Assembly (NCBI GenBank): GCA_963770245.1
Contig: CAVYOX010000007.1
Coordinates: 62,001 to 126,000 of the forward strand
Origin: PALSA-270 sp963770245
GTDB lineage: Bacteria; Acidobacteriota; Terriglobia; Terriglobales; Acidobacteriaceae
DNA length: 64,000 nucleotides
Reading direction: 5' to 3'
Shown here in pieces: positions 8,543 to 16,621 of the stretch. The first letter of the stretch is position 1, and every line of letters begins with the position of its first letter. The notes beneath the pieces are model-generated. The model did no database searches. It was not told the DNA's origin and saw only the letters and a list, made by a program, of their open reading frames with translations. The position numbers and the translations under genes are program-made.

Positions 8543-9272
8543 CTAATATCGCAGGCGGGTGGCGGCGAGAGCGAACGCCTTGCGTTCGGTGCCTGGGCAG
8601 GGTTGATCGACCGACTTGATCACCACAACATCGGTAGCTTTCGACACCGAGCCAAGCAACCGCCCGCAATCAGGCGGTAAGACAGGCGCGGAGTGAGATT
8701 TTCGTCCGAGCTTCGAGGCGCTGTCGCCGTCACCAATTTGCTGTGCTGATCGCCGAAAGGAAGCGCAGCATTGCGCGATTGGAGGGTTGTCGTTCTTTCC
8801 CCCCGGACTAGTCCGGCCCCAGATCGCGGTAACGAGTTCCGTCTCGCAAGATGTAATAGGCTATGACAAGCGAGATTGTGGGCGATCGCAATCGTCGCGC
8901 AAAGAAAACCTGTGGTTGCATGGCTGCGCCAACGCGCCTGGGACGTCTCTACCTGCGTCACCGGAGGTTCAGTATTCGATCCACTCCCCCGCGTTGGCAG
9001 ATCCTTAAGGAACTTTTAATCTGCATTGCTGATCGACGATCGATGATCGGCGGCCTCTAGCACAGTGGGCTGCCCTCGCCGACAGGAGCACGACCTTTCG
9101 GTTCTGTGACCTGCACCCATTTGAGCGTACTCTCCGAAAAGGCCACACTCCAGCAATCTGCTGGCAGTTTGTAGGCCAAAAGAGCCAAAAGAAAAGTGTC
9201 TGCCGCGCAAGTTTGCACGCGTCAATTGCGGCGTCCGGGAGGCAGCGTCCTAACCGATCTATCGCGTTAGCC
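8543..9272. other. Long intergenic region before the diguanylate cyclase
   Basis: About 730 nt. Open frames on both strands here look like chance (Arg/Ser-rich, no ribosome sites). The perfect 14-bp palindrome CCGGACTAGTCCGG lies at 8803-8816. I looked for a cyclic-di-GMP riboswitch because a GGDEF gene follows, but did not find the conserved core. A 5' leader or decayed gene cannot be excluded. Confidence 0.4.
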
Positions 9273-10214
9273 ATGAAAATCCTTTTGGCGGAAGATTCGA
9301 AAGTATATCGCGCCCTCATCGAGGACCTGCTCAAAGGCTGGGGATTCGACTTAGTCGTTGCTGAAAACGGCGAACAGGCATGGGAGATTCTTCGTCAGCC
9401 CGACGGTCCGCGTCTTGCCCTCCTCGATTGGATGCTACCCGATATCGATGGCCTTGAACTGTGCCAGCGCATCAGAGCCATGCCTGCCAGTGGAAGCTAC
9501 ATTTATACTCTGCTGCTCACCGCGCGCGACAAAAAGGCGGATCTGATTGCGGCTCTTGAGGCCGGAGCCGATGATTACCTTGCCAAACCCTTTGATCACC
9601 CAGAACTAAGGCTGCGTCTCATGGCGGGCAAGCGGCTCCTTGAGCTCCACGAGGAACTGGTCGGCGCGCGTGAATCGTTGCTGCTCGCGGCCACTCGGGA
9701 TTCGCTGACCGGTCTTTTGAATCGCGCCGAAAGTCTTGCCTTCCTCGACCGCGAGCTATTTCGTTGCCGGCGCAACAAAAGCCCGGTGGCGGTCCTGCTG
9801 GTCGATGTAGATCATTTCAAAGCTGTCAATGACTCCTTGGGACATCTGGCAGGAGACGCCGTGCTCCGGGAGGTAGCGAAAAGGTTGACGCTCAGCCTGC
9901 GGCCCTACGATGGCGCAGGCCGTTATGGAGGCGAAGAATTCCTGCTGATCTTGCCGGGGTGCGACTTGGAGTCTGCGACGCGAAGAGGGGAAGAAATCAG
10001 AAATCTGATTTCTCGAGCCCCGGTCACCACACCCGCGGGGGAGCGTCTCATCACCATCAGCCTCGGTGTTACCGCTGCGGATGCTTCTGCCGCGAAGGAT
10101 CCCACGACAGTTTTAGGCGTTGCCGACAAGGCTTTATACCGAGCAAAAAACAACGGCAGGAATAGAACAGAAGCGATCCCAATGAGCGATCCGGTCGTCA
10201 CTGCGCAACTCTGA
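9273..10214 (+). CDS. Response regulator diguanylate cyclase (REC-GGDEF, PleD-like)
   Basis: The protein is 313 residues from MKILLAEDSKVYR at 9273. The REC domain (1-120) has the acidic pocket (EDS), phospho-acceptor Asp in LALLDWMLPDIDGLEL and Lys in DYLAKPF. The GGDEF domain (about 140-305) has the active-site motif GGEEF, metal and substrate residues in VDVDHFKAVNDSLGHLAGD, and the inhibitory RxxD site (RPYD) exactly five residues before GGEEF. It should make cyclic di-GMP when phosphorylated, with product feedback inhibition. No cognate histidine kinase is adjacent, so it is an orphan regulator. Confidence 0.93.
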   Translation: MKILLAEDSKVYRALIEDLLKGWGFDLVVAENGEQAWEILRQPDGPRLALLDWMLPDIDGLELCQRIRAMPASGSYIYTLLLTARDKKADLIAALEAGADDYLAKPFDHPELRLRLMAGKRLLELHEELVGARESLLLAATRDSLTGLLNRAESLAFLDRELFRCRRNKSPVAVLLVDVDHFKAVNDSLGHLAGDAVLREVAKRLTLSLRPYDGAGRYGGEEFLLILPGCDLESATRRGEEIRNLISRAPVTTPAGERLITISLGVTAADASAAKDPTTVLGVADKALYRAKNNGRNRTEAIPMSDPVVTAQL

Positions 10215-10341
10215 AGAGGGCCCCAACTGCCAACCAAACCCAGCACACATGGTTGCGAGATCACGCAAAATGTTCTCGGCAGGCGGAGGCTGCAACGCTG
10301 CAACCGGAGCCGGAGGCGATTCAGTAGAACGACGGTAGATA

Positions 10342-10416
10342 GAGAACGTGTGTATACTGATGAACTTACCGCACCTAGTGGGCGCTTAACTCAGCGGTAG
10401 AGTGCCACCTTCACAC
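10342..10416 (+). repeat. Left boundary repeat: promoter and 5' half of tRNA-Val (att-like)
   Basis: Positions 10380-10416 are identical over 37 nt to the first half of the intact tRNA-Val at 15164-15200. The flank back to 10350 matches with only four mismatches, including a TATACT in place of TATAAT. Homology stops exactly at the last base of the anticodon loop, a classic tyrosine-recombinase crossover site. This is therefore the left junction of the 10.4-15.2 kb element. It is not a functional tRNA because the 3' half is missing. Confidence 0.85.
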
Positions 10417-10653
10417 TTCTTCCCGATCCAATGCTTTCAACAACTTAACAAGGCTTACGGGGACTGCCAAGTACTTGAAAATACCTAGAGGCCGAAGAGC
10501 CGTGCGGGTGCCAGTGCGGGTGCTGCAAAAAGCGCTAAGTCGCGCCCAGAGATCAGCGCGGAAAAAGTGGCACTCTAAATCCACGGGTGTTGAAAGGCAC
10601 GGTTTCGCCACCCATCAAGCACTTGCCCAACTGGCCTAGGCGATTGCGCACTC

Positions 10654-11145
10654 GTGCGAAACCGGCGTCGGTTATACCTAAGGAAGCCAGCAAGAGTCCG
10701 ACTTGCGCGGAATTCAGATCGAAATGCACTGGCGCAGATGCGGGCGTTGCTCTGGCCGGACACTGGAGTCGATGAGCATCTCAGAGAACTCGATGCCGTC
10801 TTGAGCCATCCGATGATCGGGACTCTGCCCATGGTGATTCTAGTTTCAGAGGACGAAAGTGGTGCATTGATTGGCTTCCTCGAAGTTGGAATGCGCTCAC
10901 ACGCTGACGGGTGCAATCCCGCAAGGCCGGTCGGGTTCGTCGAAGGCTGGTTTGTCTAAGAACGGTTCCGAAATCGGGGGGTCGGCGGGGAATTGATGCG
11001 TTCGGCCGAGGACTGGGCTCGGGCCCAAGGCTGCCTGGAGATGGCGTCGGACGCATTGATCGATAACGAGGGATCGCAGCGAGCGCATGAATCGTTGGGT
11101 TTCGACGTTGTGGACCGATGTGTGCACTTCCGCAAGGGGCTATAA
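10654..11145 (+). pseudogene. GNAT acetyltransferase (aminoglycoside 6'-N-acetyltransferase-like) with premature stop
   Basis: The frame reads ALAQMRALLWPDTGVDEHL, then LVSEDESGALIGFLEVGMRS and NPARPVGFVEGWFV, then meets TAA at 10957-10959. It continues in the same frame as ERFRNRGVGGELM (the acetyl-CoA loop, RxxGxG/A type), AEDWARAQGCLEMASDALIDN and AHESLGFDVVDRCVHFRKGL to a TAA at 11145. These blocks follow the AAC(6')-like GNAT family closely, and a single nonsense codon splits the fold before the acetyl-CoA site. The N-terminus is unclear because the first 20 codons do not look like the family. It is the first gene inside the tRNA-Val element. Confidence 0.78.
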
Positions 11146-11172
11146 CAAGTATTCTGGGCGCAAAAGACGAAC

Positions 11173-11487
11173 ATGGAGTTCCGCATGGTCACCCGAATCT
11201 GGCATGGCGTAACCCCCGCAGCCAAGAGCGACGAGTACCTGAACTTGATGCGAACCGTCGCCATACCCGATTACCGTTCGACGCCCGGCAACAAGGGAGC
11301 CTACGCGCTGCGCCGCATGGAGGGCGATACCGCACATTTTTTGATGGTCATGTTCTGGGAGTCCGAGGAGGCGATCCGCGCCTTTGCCGGACACGACATC
11401 AGCGTGGCGAAATACTACGACTTCGACAAAGATTTCCTGCTGGAGCTAGAGCCGTGCTCCACGCACTACGAGATGTACGACAGGTAA
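11173..11487 (+). CDS. Antibiotic biosynthesis monooxygenase (ABM) domain protein
   Basis: The protein is 104 residues with a ferredoxin-like ABM fold: MVTRIWHGVTPAAKSDEYLNLM at the start, then IPDYRSTPGNKGAYALRRMEGDTAHFLMVMFWESEEAIRAFAG and an end with YYDFDKDFLLELEP. Family members are small dimeric oxygenases, heme-degrading enzymes or stress proteins; this subgroup has no defined substrate. Translation may begin at the internal Met (MVTRIW). It lies 28 nt after the broken acetyltransferase, possibly once its operon partner. Confidence 0.85.
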   Translation: MEFRMVTRIWHGVTPAAKSDEYLNLMRTVAIPDYRSTPGNKGAYALRRMEGDTAHFLMVMFWESEEAIRAFAGHDISVAKYYDFDKDFLLELEPCSTHYEMYDR

Positions 11488-11685
11488 ACCAGAGCCCGAT
11501 ATCCTGCGCCTTCCTTGGTTGGCTGCTGCACTCCGCGCCAGCGATCCGGTTCGCTGTGAGTGAGAACGATCTGACGAGTCGTTGATGCAAATCCGCCACT
11601 GTGCTCACTGACCGAGTTCTGAGTGACATGGATTTTTCGCCAACTGACCGACCCTGTTGCCGCTATACGGACAAGTGAACCTCGG

Positions 11686-11691
11686 TATAAT
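11686..11691 (+). promoter_or_regulatory. Candidate -10 box (TATAAT) for the kinase gene
   Basis: A perfect TATAAT sits only 11 bases before the ATG at 11703. If used, transcription would start within about five bases of the start codon, giving an almost leaderless mRNA. No good -35 is visible at the usual distance, so this is tentative. Confidence 0.4.
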
Positions 11692-11702
11692 GTCCCTCAC
11701 GG

Positions 11703-14336
11703 ATGGCCCTTGCCTCTGGCACGAAACTCGGTCCCTACGAAATTGTCGCTCCGCTTGGCGTTGGCGGAATGGGCGAGGTGTATCGGGCTCGTGACCCCAA
11801 ACTCGGCCGCTCGGTTGCCATCAAAGTTCTGCCGTCCCAGATCGCCAGAGATCGAACCACGTTAGAGCGCTTCGAGCGCGAGGCTCGGGTACTGGCGTCG
11901 CTCAATCATCCCAACATCGCTTCCATTTATGGTTTCGAGGATTCCGCCCACCCCGGCTTGGTGATGGAACTGATCGAGGGCCCCACGCTTGCAGATCGCA
12001 TCGCAGCCGGGCCCCTGCCTGTCGAAGAAGCCCTTCCCATTGCGAAGCAGATTTGCGACGCGATCGAGTACGCGCACGAACGCGGCGTCATTCATCGCGA
12101 CGTCAAGCCGGCCAACGTCAAAGTGACAGCTGGTGGCGTCGTCAAGCTGCTCGACTTCGGTTTGGCCAAAGCTCTCGAAAGCACGGGCTCAGACTCGGAT
12201 ATTTCCAGTTCGCCGACGTTCACCCAACTGGCCACGCAGGCCGGGTTGATCCTGGGCACGGCGGCATACATGTCTCCGGAACAGGCCAAGGGAAGGCCGG
12301 TCGACCGCCGCACGGATATCTGGGCCTTTGGCTGCGTTCTGTTCGAGATGCTGACGGGCAAGATGGCGTTCAGCGGCGAGAGCGTGACCGACACGCTGGC
12401 GGAGATCATCAAGTCCGAGCCCGATTGGAGCCCGCTTCCGGCCAACACGCCAAGATCTGTCCGCAAACTCATGGAACGTTGTCTCCGCAAAGATCCGAAG
12501 CAGCGGTTGCAGGCGATCGGCGAGGGCCGCATCACGATTGAAGAAGCGATTGCGGGCAAAGATGGTGACGAGAGCGAGGAAGCAGCCGCAGCAAATACAC
12601 CGCAGAGGTCCCGCAATCCAATCCCATTAGTCCTCGCGGCCTTTGTCGCGGGGCTTGCACTTGCCGGCGCTGTCACCTGGTGGGCAACGCGTCCGGACGC
12701 AGCTCCCGGGGCAATGCACTTCAGCACGGTCACCAGTTTCGCCGGCGTGCAGGCGCAGCCGGCGCTTTCGCCCGACGGCCGTTCGCTAGCTTTCGTCTCC
12801 AATCGCGACGGGCACTACAACATTTACGTGGGCCTGGTGCGCGGCGGCGAACTGGTGCAGGTGACCCGCGGCGATGCCATGAAGTCGCGGCCGATGTGGT
12901 CGCCGGACGCAAGCACACTTGCCTATGCGCAACTGAACGACTCCGGACTGACGGATGTCTGGGAAGTTTCGGCCCTGGGCGGTTCACCGCGAATGATTGT
13001 GCCGAATGGGAATGATCCCACCTGGACGCCCGACGGTCACTCGCTCCTCTACGAGAATGCTGACGGCTCGGTCTGGGCGTGCAGTGTCGCCGGCGAAAAT
13101 CCGCATCTGCTGGTGCGCGTGGAACCCCCTCAGTCGGCAACCGAGCTACGCGTGTCCCCGGACGGGAAGCTCCTGGCCTTCGCCCTTCGCGATCTTGGTC
13201 CGCACGGCGAACTCGGCGTGGCCGACCTCAGCACGGGAAAGGTCCGGGTGCTCACCCATGATGAGGCGCTGGCTCTCTCGCCCGCCTGGTCGCCCGACAG
13301 CCGCTTCATCTACTTCGCCTCCAGCCGCGGCGGCGCGCTGAATATCTGGAAAATCGGCGGCGACGGCAAAGGCCCGGTACAAGTCACCGCGGGCGAAGGC
13401 GACGATGCCGAACTGGATGTTTCAGGCGACGGCAAACGCCTGGTCTTTGCCACGCTGCGCTCGAATGTGGGGCTGGCGCAATGGGACACGCAGGCCGGAC
13501 CGGCCGGTAAGAGCGAAAGTGTAGTGGCCAGCGACCCGGCCCGCAATGAATACGGCCCAGCGTACTCGCCGGACGGGAAGCATATCGCTTTCTTCACCAA
13601 TCTTAAGGGCGCCGAAAGAGAAAGCATCGGCGTGGCCGACTCCAGTGGCGGCAGTCCGGTGCAGTTGGTGCGGGATGCTCGCATAAACATCTTCCCCCAC
13701 TGGACGCCCGACGGGAACCGGCTGGTGTATTTCTCGGCGGAGACTGGGGGAAAAGCCGACGGCGAGTACCGCAGCGTTGCCCTTTCCGGCGGAGCGCCCG
13801 AAAGCATCCTGCCTGGCTCATTCGGCATGGCTGACGTGGGCCGCAACGGCAGATTGCTGTACCAAAAGACGAGCGGGCAAGCGACAGCCTTCGATCTGCG
13901 TGATGGCAAAAGTGTGACGCTGGGCGCAGTCCCCAATGCATACGAGGTGCGGTGGTCGAGTGATGGCGTTTCCGTCGCCTACTCGGTTGGCGCGCACCGG
14001 CAAGATGATCCGAATACCGGAATCTGGGTCACTGACTTCAAGACAGCGCCCCGGCACGTCTTTCGCGGGTGGGTATCGGCTTACATGGTCGACGTGAACG
14101 ACAGTATTTATGCCCTGAAAGGCAAGAACGATCTCCAGGGAGAATTGTGGAAGATGGAGTGGGACGGCTCCGGAATGACCCGCCTGCCAGGGACTATCCC
14201 GCTCCTCTATAACAACACCTACTTTCACTCGGACACAACGAACCAGTCGGATGTTTCCCTCGACGGACGCCACATCGTCTTTCAGACCCAGCCCGTCCTC
14301 CAAGAGAACATCGGAATCATTGACAATTTGAACTAG
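11703..14336 (+). CDS. Ser/Thr protein kinase with C-terminal TolB-like (PD40) beta-propeller
   Basis: The protein is 877 residues. The kinase domain (about 12-285) has the Gly loop LGVGGMGEV (18-26), Lys41, HRDVKPAN (131-138), DFG (151-153) and SPE (191-193), so all catalytic residues are present. A single membrane helix follows at about 306-327. The external part (340-877) has repeated PD40/WD40-like blades such as LSPDGRSLAFVSNRDG, WSPDASTLAYAQ, WTPDGHSLLYEN and YSPDGKHIAFFTN, resembling TolB. This is the common acidobacterial PknB-type architecture: a periplasmic propeller sensing an unknown ligand and a cytoplasmic Hanks kinase. It is intact although its neighbours in the element are decayed. 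Confidence 0.95.
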   Translation: MALASGTKLGPYEIVAPLGVGGMGEVYRARDPKLGRSVAIKVLPSQIARDRTTLERFEREARVLASLNHPNIASIYGFEDSAHPGLVMELIEGPTLADRIAAGPLPVEEALPIAKQICDAIEYAHERGVIHRDVKPANVKVTAGGVVKLLDFGLAKALESTGSDSDISSSPTFTQLATQAGLILGTAAYMSPEQAKGRPVDRRTDIWAFGCVLFEMLTGKMAFSGESVTDTLAEIIKSEPDWSPLPANTPRSVRKLMERCLRKDPKQRLQAIGEGRITIEEAIAGKDGDESEEAAAANTPQRSRNPIPLVLAAFVAGLALAGAVTWWATRPDAAPGAMHFSTVTSFAGVQAQPALSPDGRSLAFVSNRDGHYNIYVGLVRGGELVQVTRGDAMKSRPMWSPDASTLAYAQLNDSGLTDVWEVSALGGSPRMIVPNGNDPTWTPDGHSLLYENADGSVWACSVAGENPHLLVRVEPPQSATELRVSPDGKLLAFALRDLGPHGELGVADLSTGKVRVLTHDEALALSPAWSPDSRFIYFASSRGGALNIWKIGGDGKGPVQVTAGEGDDAELDVSGDGKRLVFATLRSNVGLAQWDTQAGPAGKSESVVASDPARNEYGPAYSPDGKHIAFFTNLKGAERESIGVADSSGGSPVQLVRDARINIFPHWTPDGNRLVYFSAETGGKADGEYRSVALSGGAPESILPGSFGMADVGRNGRLLYQKTSGQATAFDLRDGKSVTLGAVPNAYEVRWSSDGVSVAYSVGAHRQDDPNTGIWVTDFKTAPRHVFRGWVSAYMVDVNDSIYALKGKNDLQGELWKMEWDGSGMTRLPGTIPLLYNNTYFHSDTTNQSDVSLDGRHIVFQTQPVLQENIGIIDNLN

Positions 14337-14488
14337 GTGGCAGAGCCGGGCAGAAGAGATTCCTCCCGGTAAATCTTAGGTCTCCAGATCGCAAATGCGG
14401 GCGGAGTGATCTTATTTGCCACGACCGAGACCTGCCCAAGCTTCCAGGTTCAGACCTAGCCAATCGGCGAATGTAGACGCCCCAACGT

Positions 14489-15111
14489 GTGTACGAGCTT
14501 GCGCTGCTGGTCGCAACATGCGGGCTGCGCATCAGCGAGGTACTTGGACTGAGATGGCGAAATATCTTATGGCGCGGCTTGATTGCCATTCGGGAAACGT
14601 TCGTCCATCTCAACCTGTAGAGGGTGCCAAAACCAAGCTGTCCCGATCAGGGGTGGAAGCTCCTCAACGGCTGCTCGACGCTCTCGCAGCTTGGAGGCGG
14701 GAAACCATGTACGCGGATGACGACGGCTTCGTTTTTCCGTCTCGAGAAGCTACACGGCGAGCAGCCCCGCGGCGGGTCACAACTACTCGAGGACTATGTT
14801 CGTCCGGCTGCGATAGCTGCGGGTGTCATCAGGGTCGAGGACGGCGTGACCTACGACCGCGATGGCGAAGTTGTGGAGCGGTTCGGCTTCCACAACCTCG
14901 GGCGGCATTCTCTGGCGACGTTCCTCATGACGAACAGGAGAATCCCGCTGTGGTTCAGGCGATCATGCGCCATGCCAAGATGGACATGACGCTCTGCTAC
15001 TCGCATTCCCGGCGCAAAGCGAAGCGTGCCGCGCAAGAGAAGGTTCTCCAGCATTTGCTCCCAGGCGAAGGAATACGGGTGCGAATGCGGCAGCCAGAGA
15101 CCATGCAGTGA
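14489..15111 (+). pseudogene. Broken tyrosine recombinase (integrase) of the tRNA-Val element
   Basis: The catalytic domain is recognisable but spread over several frames. It begins with LALLVATCGLRISEVLGLRWR (first catalytic Arg), has a stop near 14620 and a frame change into EGAKTKLSRSGVEAPQRLLDALAAW and DDGFVFPS. It then changes frame to FGFHNLGRHSLATFLMTN (the HxLRH box, here with an extra Gly) and again to VVQAIMRHAKMDMTLCYSHS (the final His and Tyr region), ending at 15111. The N-terminal DNA-binding part is not seen. Its position right next to the tRNA-Val junction is typical of an integrase. It cannot make an active enzyme as read. Confidence 0.85.
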
Positions 15112-15136
15112 ACGCGAAGTAGGTCGGGAACTCGTG

Positions 15137-15142
15137 TATAAT
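15137..15142 (+). promoter_or_regulatory. Candidate -10 box of tRNA-Val
   Basis: TATAAT, 21 nt before the mature tRNA 5' end. The corresponding position in the left copy is TATACT. No strong -35 is apparent. In the present arrangement this promoter came with the element. Confidence 0.5.
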
Positions 15143-15163
15143 GAGGAACTTACCGCACGCAGT

Positions 15164-15238
15164 GGGCGCTTAACTCAGCGGTAGAGTGCCACCTTCACAC
15201 GGTGGAAGTCATAGGTTCGAATCCTATAGCGCCCACCA
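15164..15238 (+). tRNA. tRNA-Val (anticodon CAC), CCA encoded
   Basis: Acceptor stem GGGCGCT/AGCGCCC, D arm with CTCAGCGGTAGAG, anticodon stem CCACC/GGTGG around loop TTCACAC (anticodon CAC), T arm ATAGG-TTCGAAT-CCTAT, discriminator A then CCA at 15236-15238. All helices pair and the variable loop is short. It reads GTG valine codons. The 5' half is duplicated at 10380-10416, marking an integration event. Confidence 0.95.
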
Positions 15239-15426
15239 CTGACTTGAGGTCGGGCGAGCGGCCAGCCCTGCCTTGCATGGAAATCCAACGTTCGAGCCAA
15301 GGCGTCGATGGATGTCGTGCAGGGTGGATCGCATTCAAAATTGCCGAGCGTTTCTTCTTGCCTACGAATATCTAAGTGTCCAGCTCGCCGAACGCGACCT
15401 ACCGTACGCGGTGCGGTCAACCTATG

Positions 15427-15480
15427 CTACGAGTTGGTAGTGGCTCAATTTGGTTTTAATTGAGCCACTACCTACGAGTT
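15427..15480. repeat. Tiny hairpin insertion flanked by 9-bp direct repeats
   Basis: A perfect 14-bp inverted repeat (GTAGTGGCTCAATT at 15437-15450 and its complement at 15458-15471) surrounds a 7-nt loop. The 36-nt unit is flanked on both sides by CTACGAGTT (15427-15435 and 15472-15480). An inverted repeat inside a direct duplication is the footprint of a transposed miniature element or of two IS ends left after internal deletion. No T-run follows, so it is not a standard terminator. Confidence 0.7.
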
Positions 15481-15529
15481 CGTTAGGATCGGAGGGGGTA
15501 CTTGGATTGCGGAGTGTGGGAGGTAACGA

Positions 15530-16078
15530 ATGAGGTGTGAATCCATGCACCACCGACAACGCCATGCTGCAAGCCTGTACTGCCTCGCGGTGGTCTTCGG
15601 CATACTAAGCTTGACGATCTGCGCGTTCTCGCAGCAAACCCAACGTGCCAAGACGAACAGCACGAGCGATGAAAGCGAAATTAGAGAAATGATTTCCAAG
15701 TACGCGAGGTCGGTTGATGAAGCCGACACAACATTGGCATCACAGGTCTGGCTCGATTCTCCCGATGTGTCGTTCATCCACCCACTGGGTCACGAGCACG
15801 GCTTCGACCAGATCAAAGAGAACGTGTACAGACATTTGATGGGAGATACCTTCTCCGAGCGGAAGCTGACCCCTCGTGATATTTCCGTGCATGTCTACGG
15901 GGACTCTGCTTGGGCTGAATTCTATTGGGATTTCATGGCCAAGTTCAGAAAGGACGGCTCGTCCATTACGACCCACGGGAGAGAAACGCAGGTATACCAA
16001 AAGCTGCAAGATGGCTGGCGCTTAGTTCATGTTCACTACTCCGGCATGCCTGCGACCGACGAACCTAAAGGCTTCTGA
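15530..16078 (+). CDS. Exported NTF2/SnoaL-like protein
   Basis: The protein is 182 residues, with GGGAGGT five bases before the ATG. A signal peptide (about residues 13-34, LYCLAVVFGILSLTICAFS) precedes an NTF2-like cone fold: EIREMISKYARSVDEADTTLASQVW, then SPDVSFIHPLGHEHGFDQI, then a sheet with VYGDSAWAEFYWDFMAKFR and a final YQKLQDGWRLVHVHYS. This matches DUF4440/SnoaL-like proteins, which are binding or isomerase folds of broad use. It is the first gene to the right of the tRNA-Val. Confidence 0.85.
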   Translation: MRCESMHHRQRHAASLYCLAVVFGILSLTICAFSQQTQRAKTNSTSDESEIREMISKYARSVDEADTTLASQVWLDSPDVSFIHPLGHEHGFDQIKENVYRHLMGDTFSERKLTPRDISVHVYGDSAWAEFYWDFMAKFRKDGSSITTHGRETQVYQKLQDGWRLVHVHYSGMPATDEPKGF

Positions 16079-16084
16079 GTGAAA

Positions 16085-16237
16085 ATGGGGAGGGCTCTTC
16101 GGCGGTTCAACCAGAATAAGCAAATGCGAAGACCTCACACCAAGTGGGTTGCCCTGACGATAGCACTCGTCAGTGGTGTCATCATATGGCTAGCCCTGCC
16201 TGAGTGGGTGACATCGGGGTTTCATTTCAATCGCTGA
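16085..16237 (+). CDS. Small single-helix membrane protein, hypothetical
   Basis: A 50-codon frame starts seven bases after the preceding stop (or GTG 16079, directly abutting it). A basic N-terminus (RALRRFNQNKQMRRPHTK) is followed by one membrane helix WVALTIALVSGVIIWLALP and a short tail. The strong positive-inside pattern and tight spacing to the NTF2-like gene support a real coding region. The ribosome site is weak and no family is recognised. Confidence 0.45.
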   Translation: MGRALRRFNQNKQMRRPHTKWVALTIALVSGVIIWLALPEWVTSGFHFNR

Positions 16238-16606
16238 TTCCGATCTACTTGGACAAGAACTGAGTTGGCGCTGCTTGCTGGGGGCGAACCATCCCGCCCC
16301 CTCTTACCTCTTATTTTGTCTGTTGGATGGCCCTGATGTCGCATTTTCGAGATTCTAACCATCTGAGCTACACCGCCAAGGTGCACTGACTTGAGGGGAA
16401 TGCTAGTGGGACCTATCCTCTTCGGCCTGGTCGGATTCCCCCAAAATCTGAAAGCCAGCCACTCGCGTTCAATGGTCGTTGTAATCCGGTCGTAGCCAGG
16501 TTGCATCGGCTGCAGTCTACGTTTTCCCCCAAGCCGACTGCGTGTTTATACTACGCTCGTCGGTCTCGACCGATATGGCGAGCAGGAGCGCGGCTGTCAG
16601 CCGCCT
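16238..16606. other. Intergenic, contains tRNA fragment
   Basis: About 370 nt without a credible protein gene. Apart from the truncated tRNA at 16354-16377 and the 13-nt repeat beside it, I see no structure. It probably holds the promoter of the DUF385-like gene. Confidence 0.4.
16354..16377 (-). pseudogene. Truncated tRNA 5' fragment
   Basis: Read on the minus strand, this gives GGCGGTG TA GCTCAGATGGTTAGA: the acceptor 5' strand, bases 8-9 and most of a D arm of a normal tRNA. The sequence then diverges and no anticodon or T arm follows. It is a second tRNA scar in the accessory zone, about 1.1 kb from tRNA-Val. The 13-mer CACTGACTTGAGG beside it (16384-16396) also occurs right after tRNA-Val (15237-15249). 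Confidence 0.6.
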
Positions 16607-16621
16607 GTGAAGCGAGACTCT

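Larger units (their letters stand above)
10350..15200 (+). mobile_element. Integrated element (about 4.8 kb) in tRNA-Val, with decayed integrase
   Basis: Bounded by direct copies of the tRNA-Val promoter and 5' half (offset 4784 bp). It carries, left to right, a GNAT acetyltransferase with a stop codon, an ABM monooxygenase, a Ser/Thr kinase-propeller gene and a broken tyrosine integrase next to the right junction. The intact tRNA is at the right end, so the element brought in the promoter and 5' half while the host supplied the 3' half. Most tRNA-borne islands instead carry the 3' half. The integrase damage means it can no longer excise on its own. Confidence 0.75.

Noticed and set aside
8803..8816. 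14-bp palindrome CCGGACTAGTCCGG as an operator or terminator
   Set aside because: Isolated, far from any start codon and without a T-run; in G+C-rich DNA one such palindrome can occur by chance.
8620..8961. 113-codon minus-strand frame upstream of the diguanylate cyclase
   Set aside because: Arg/Ser/Leu-biased composition, no ribosome site and no recognisable motif; typical of chance frames in G+C-rich DNA.
8543..9272. Cyclic-di-GMP riboswitch before the GGDEF gene
   Set aside because: The conserved GEMM core and its tetraloop-receptor elements could not be found on the plus strand.
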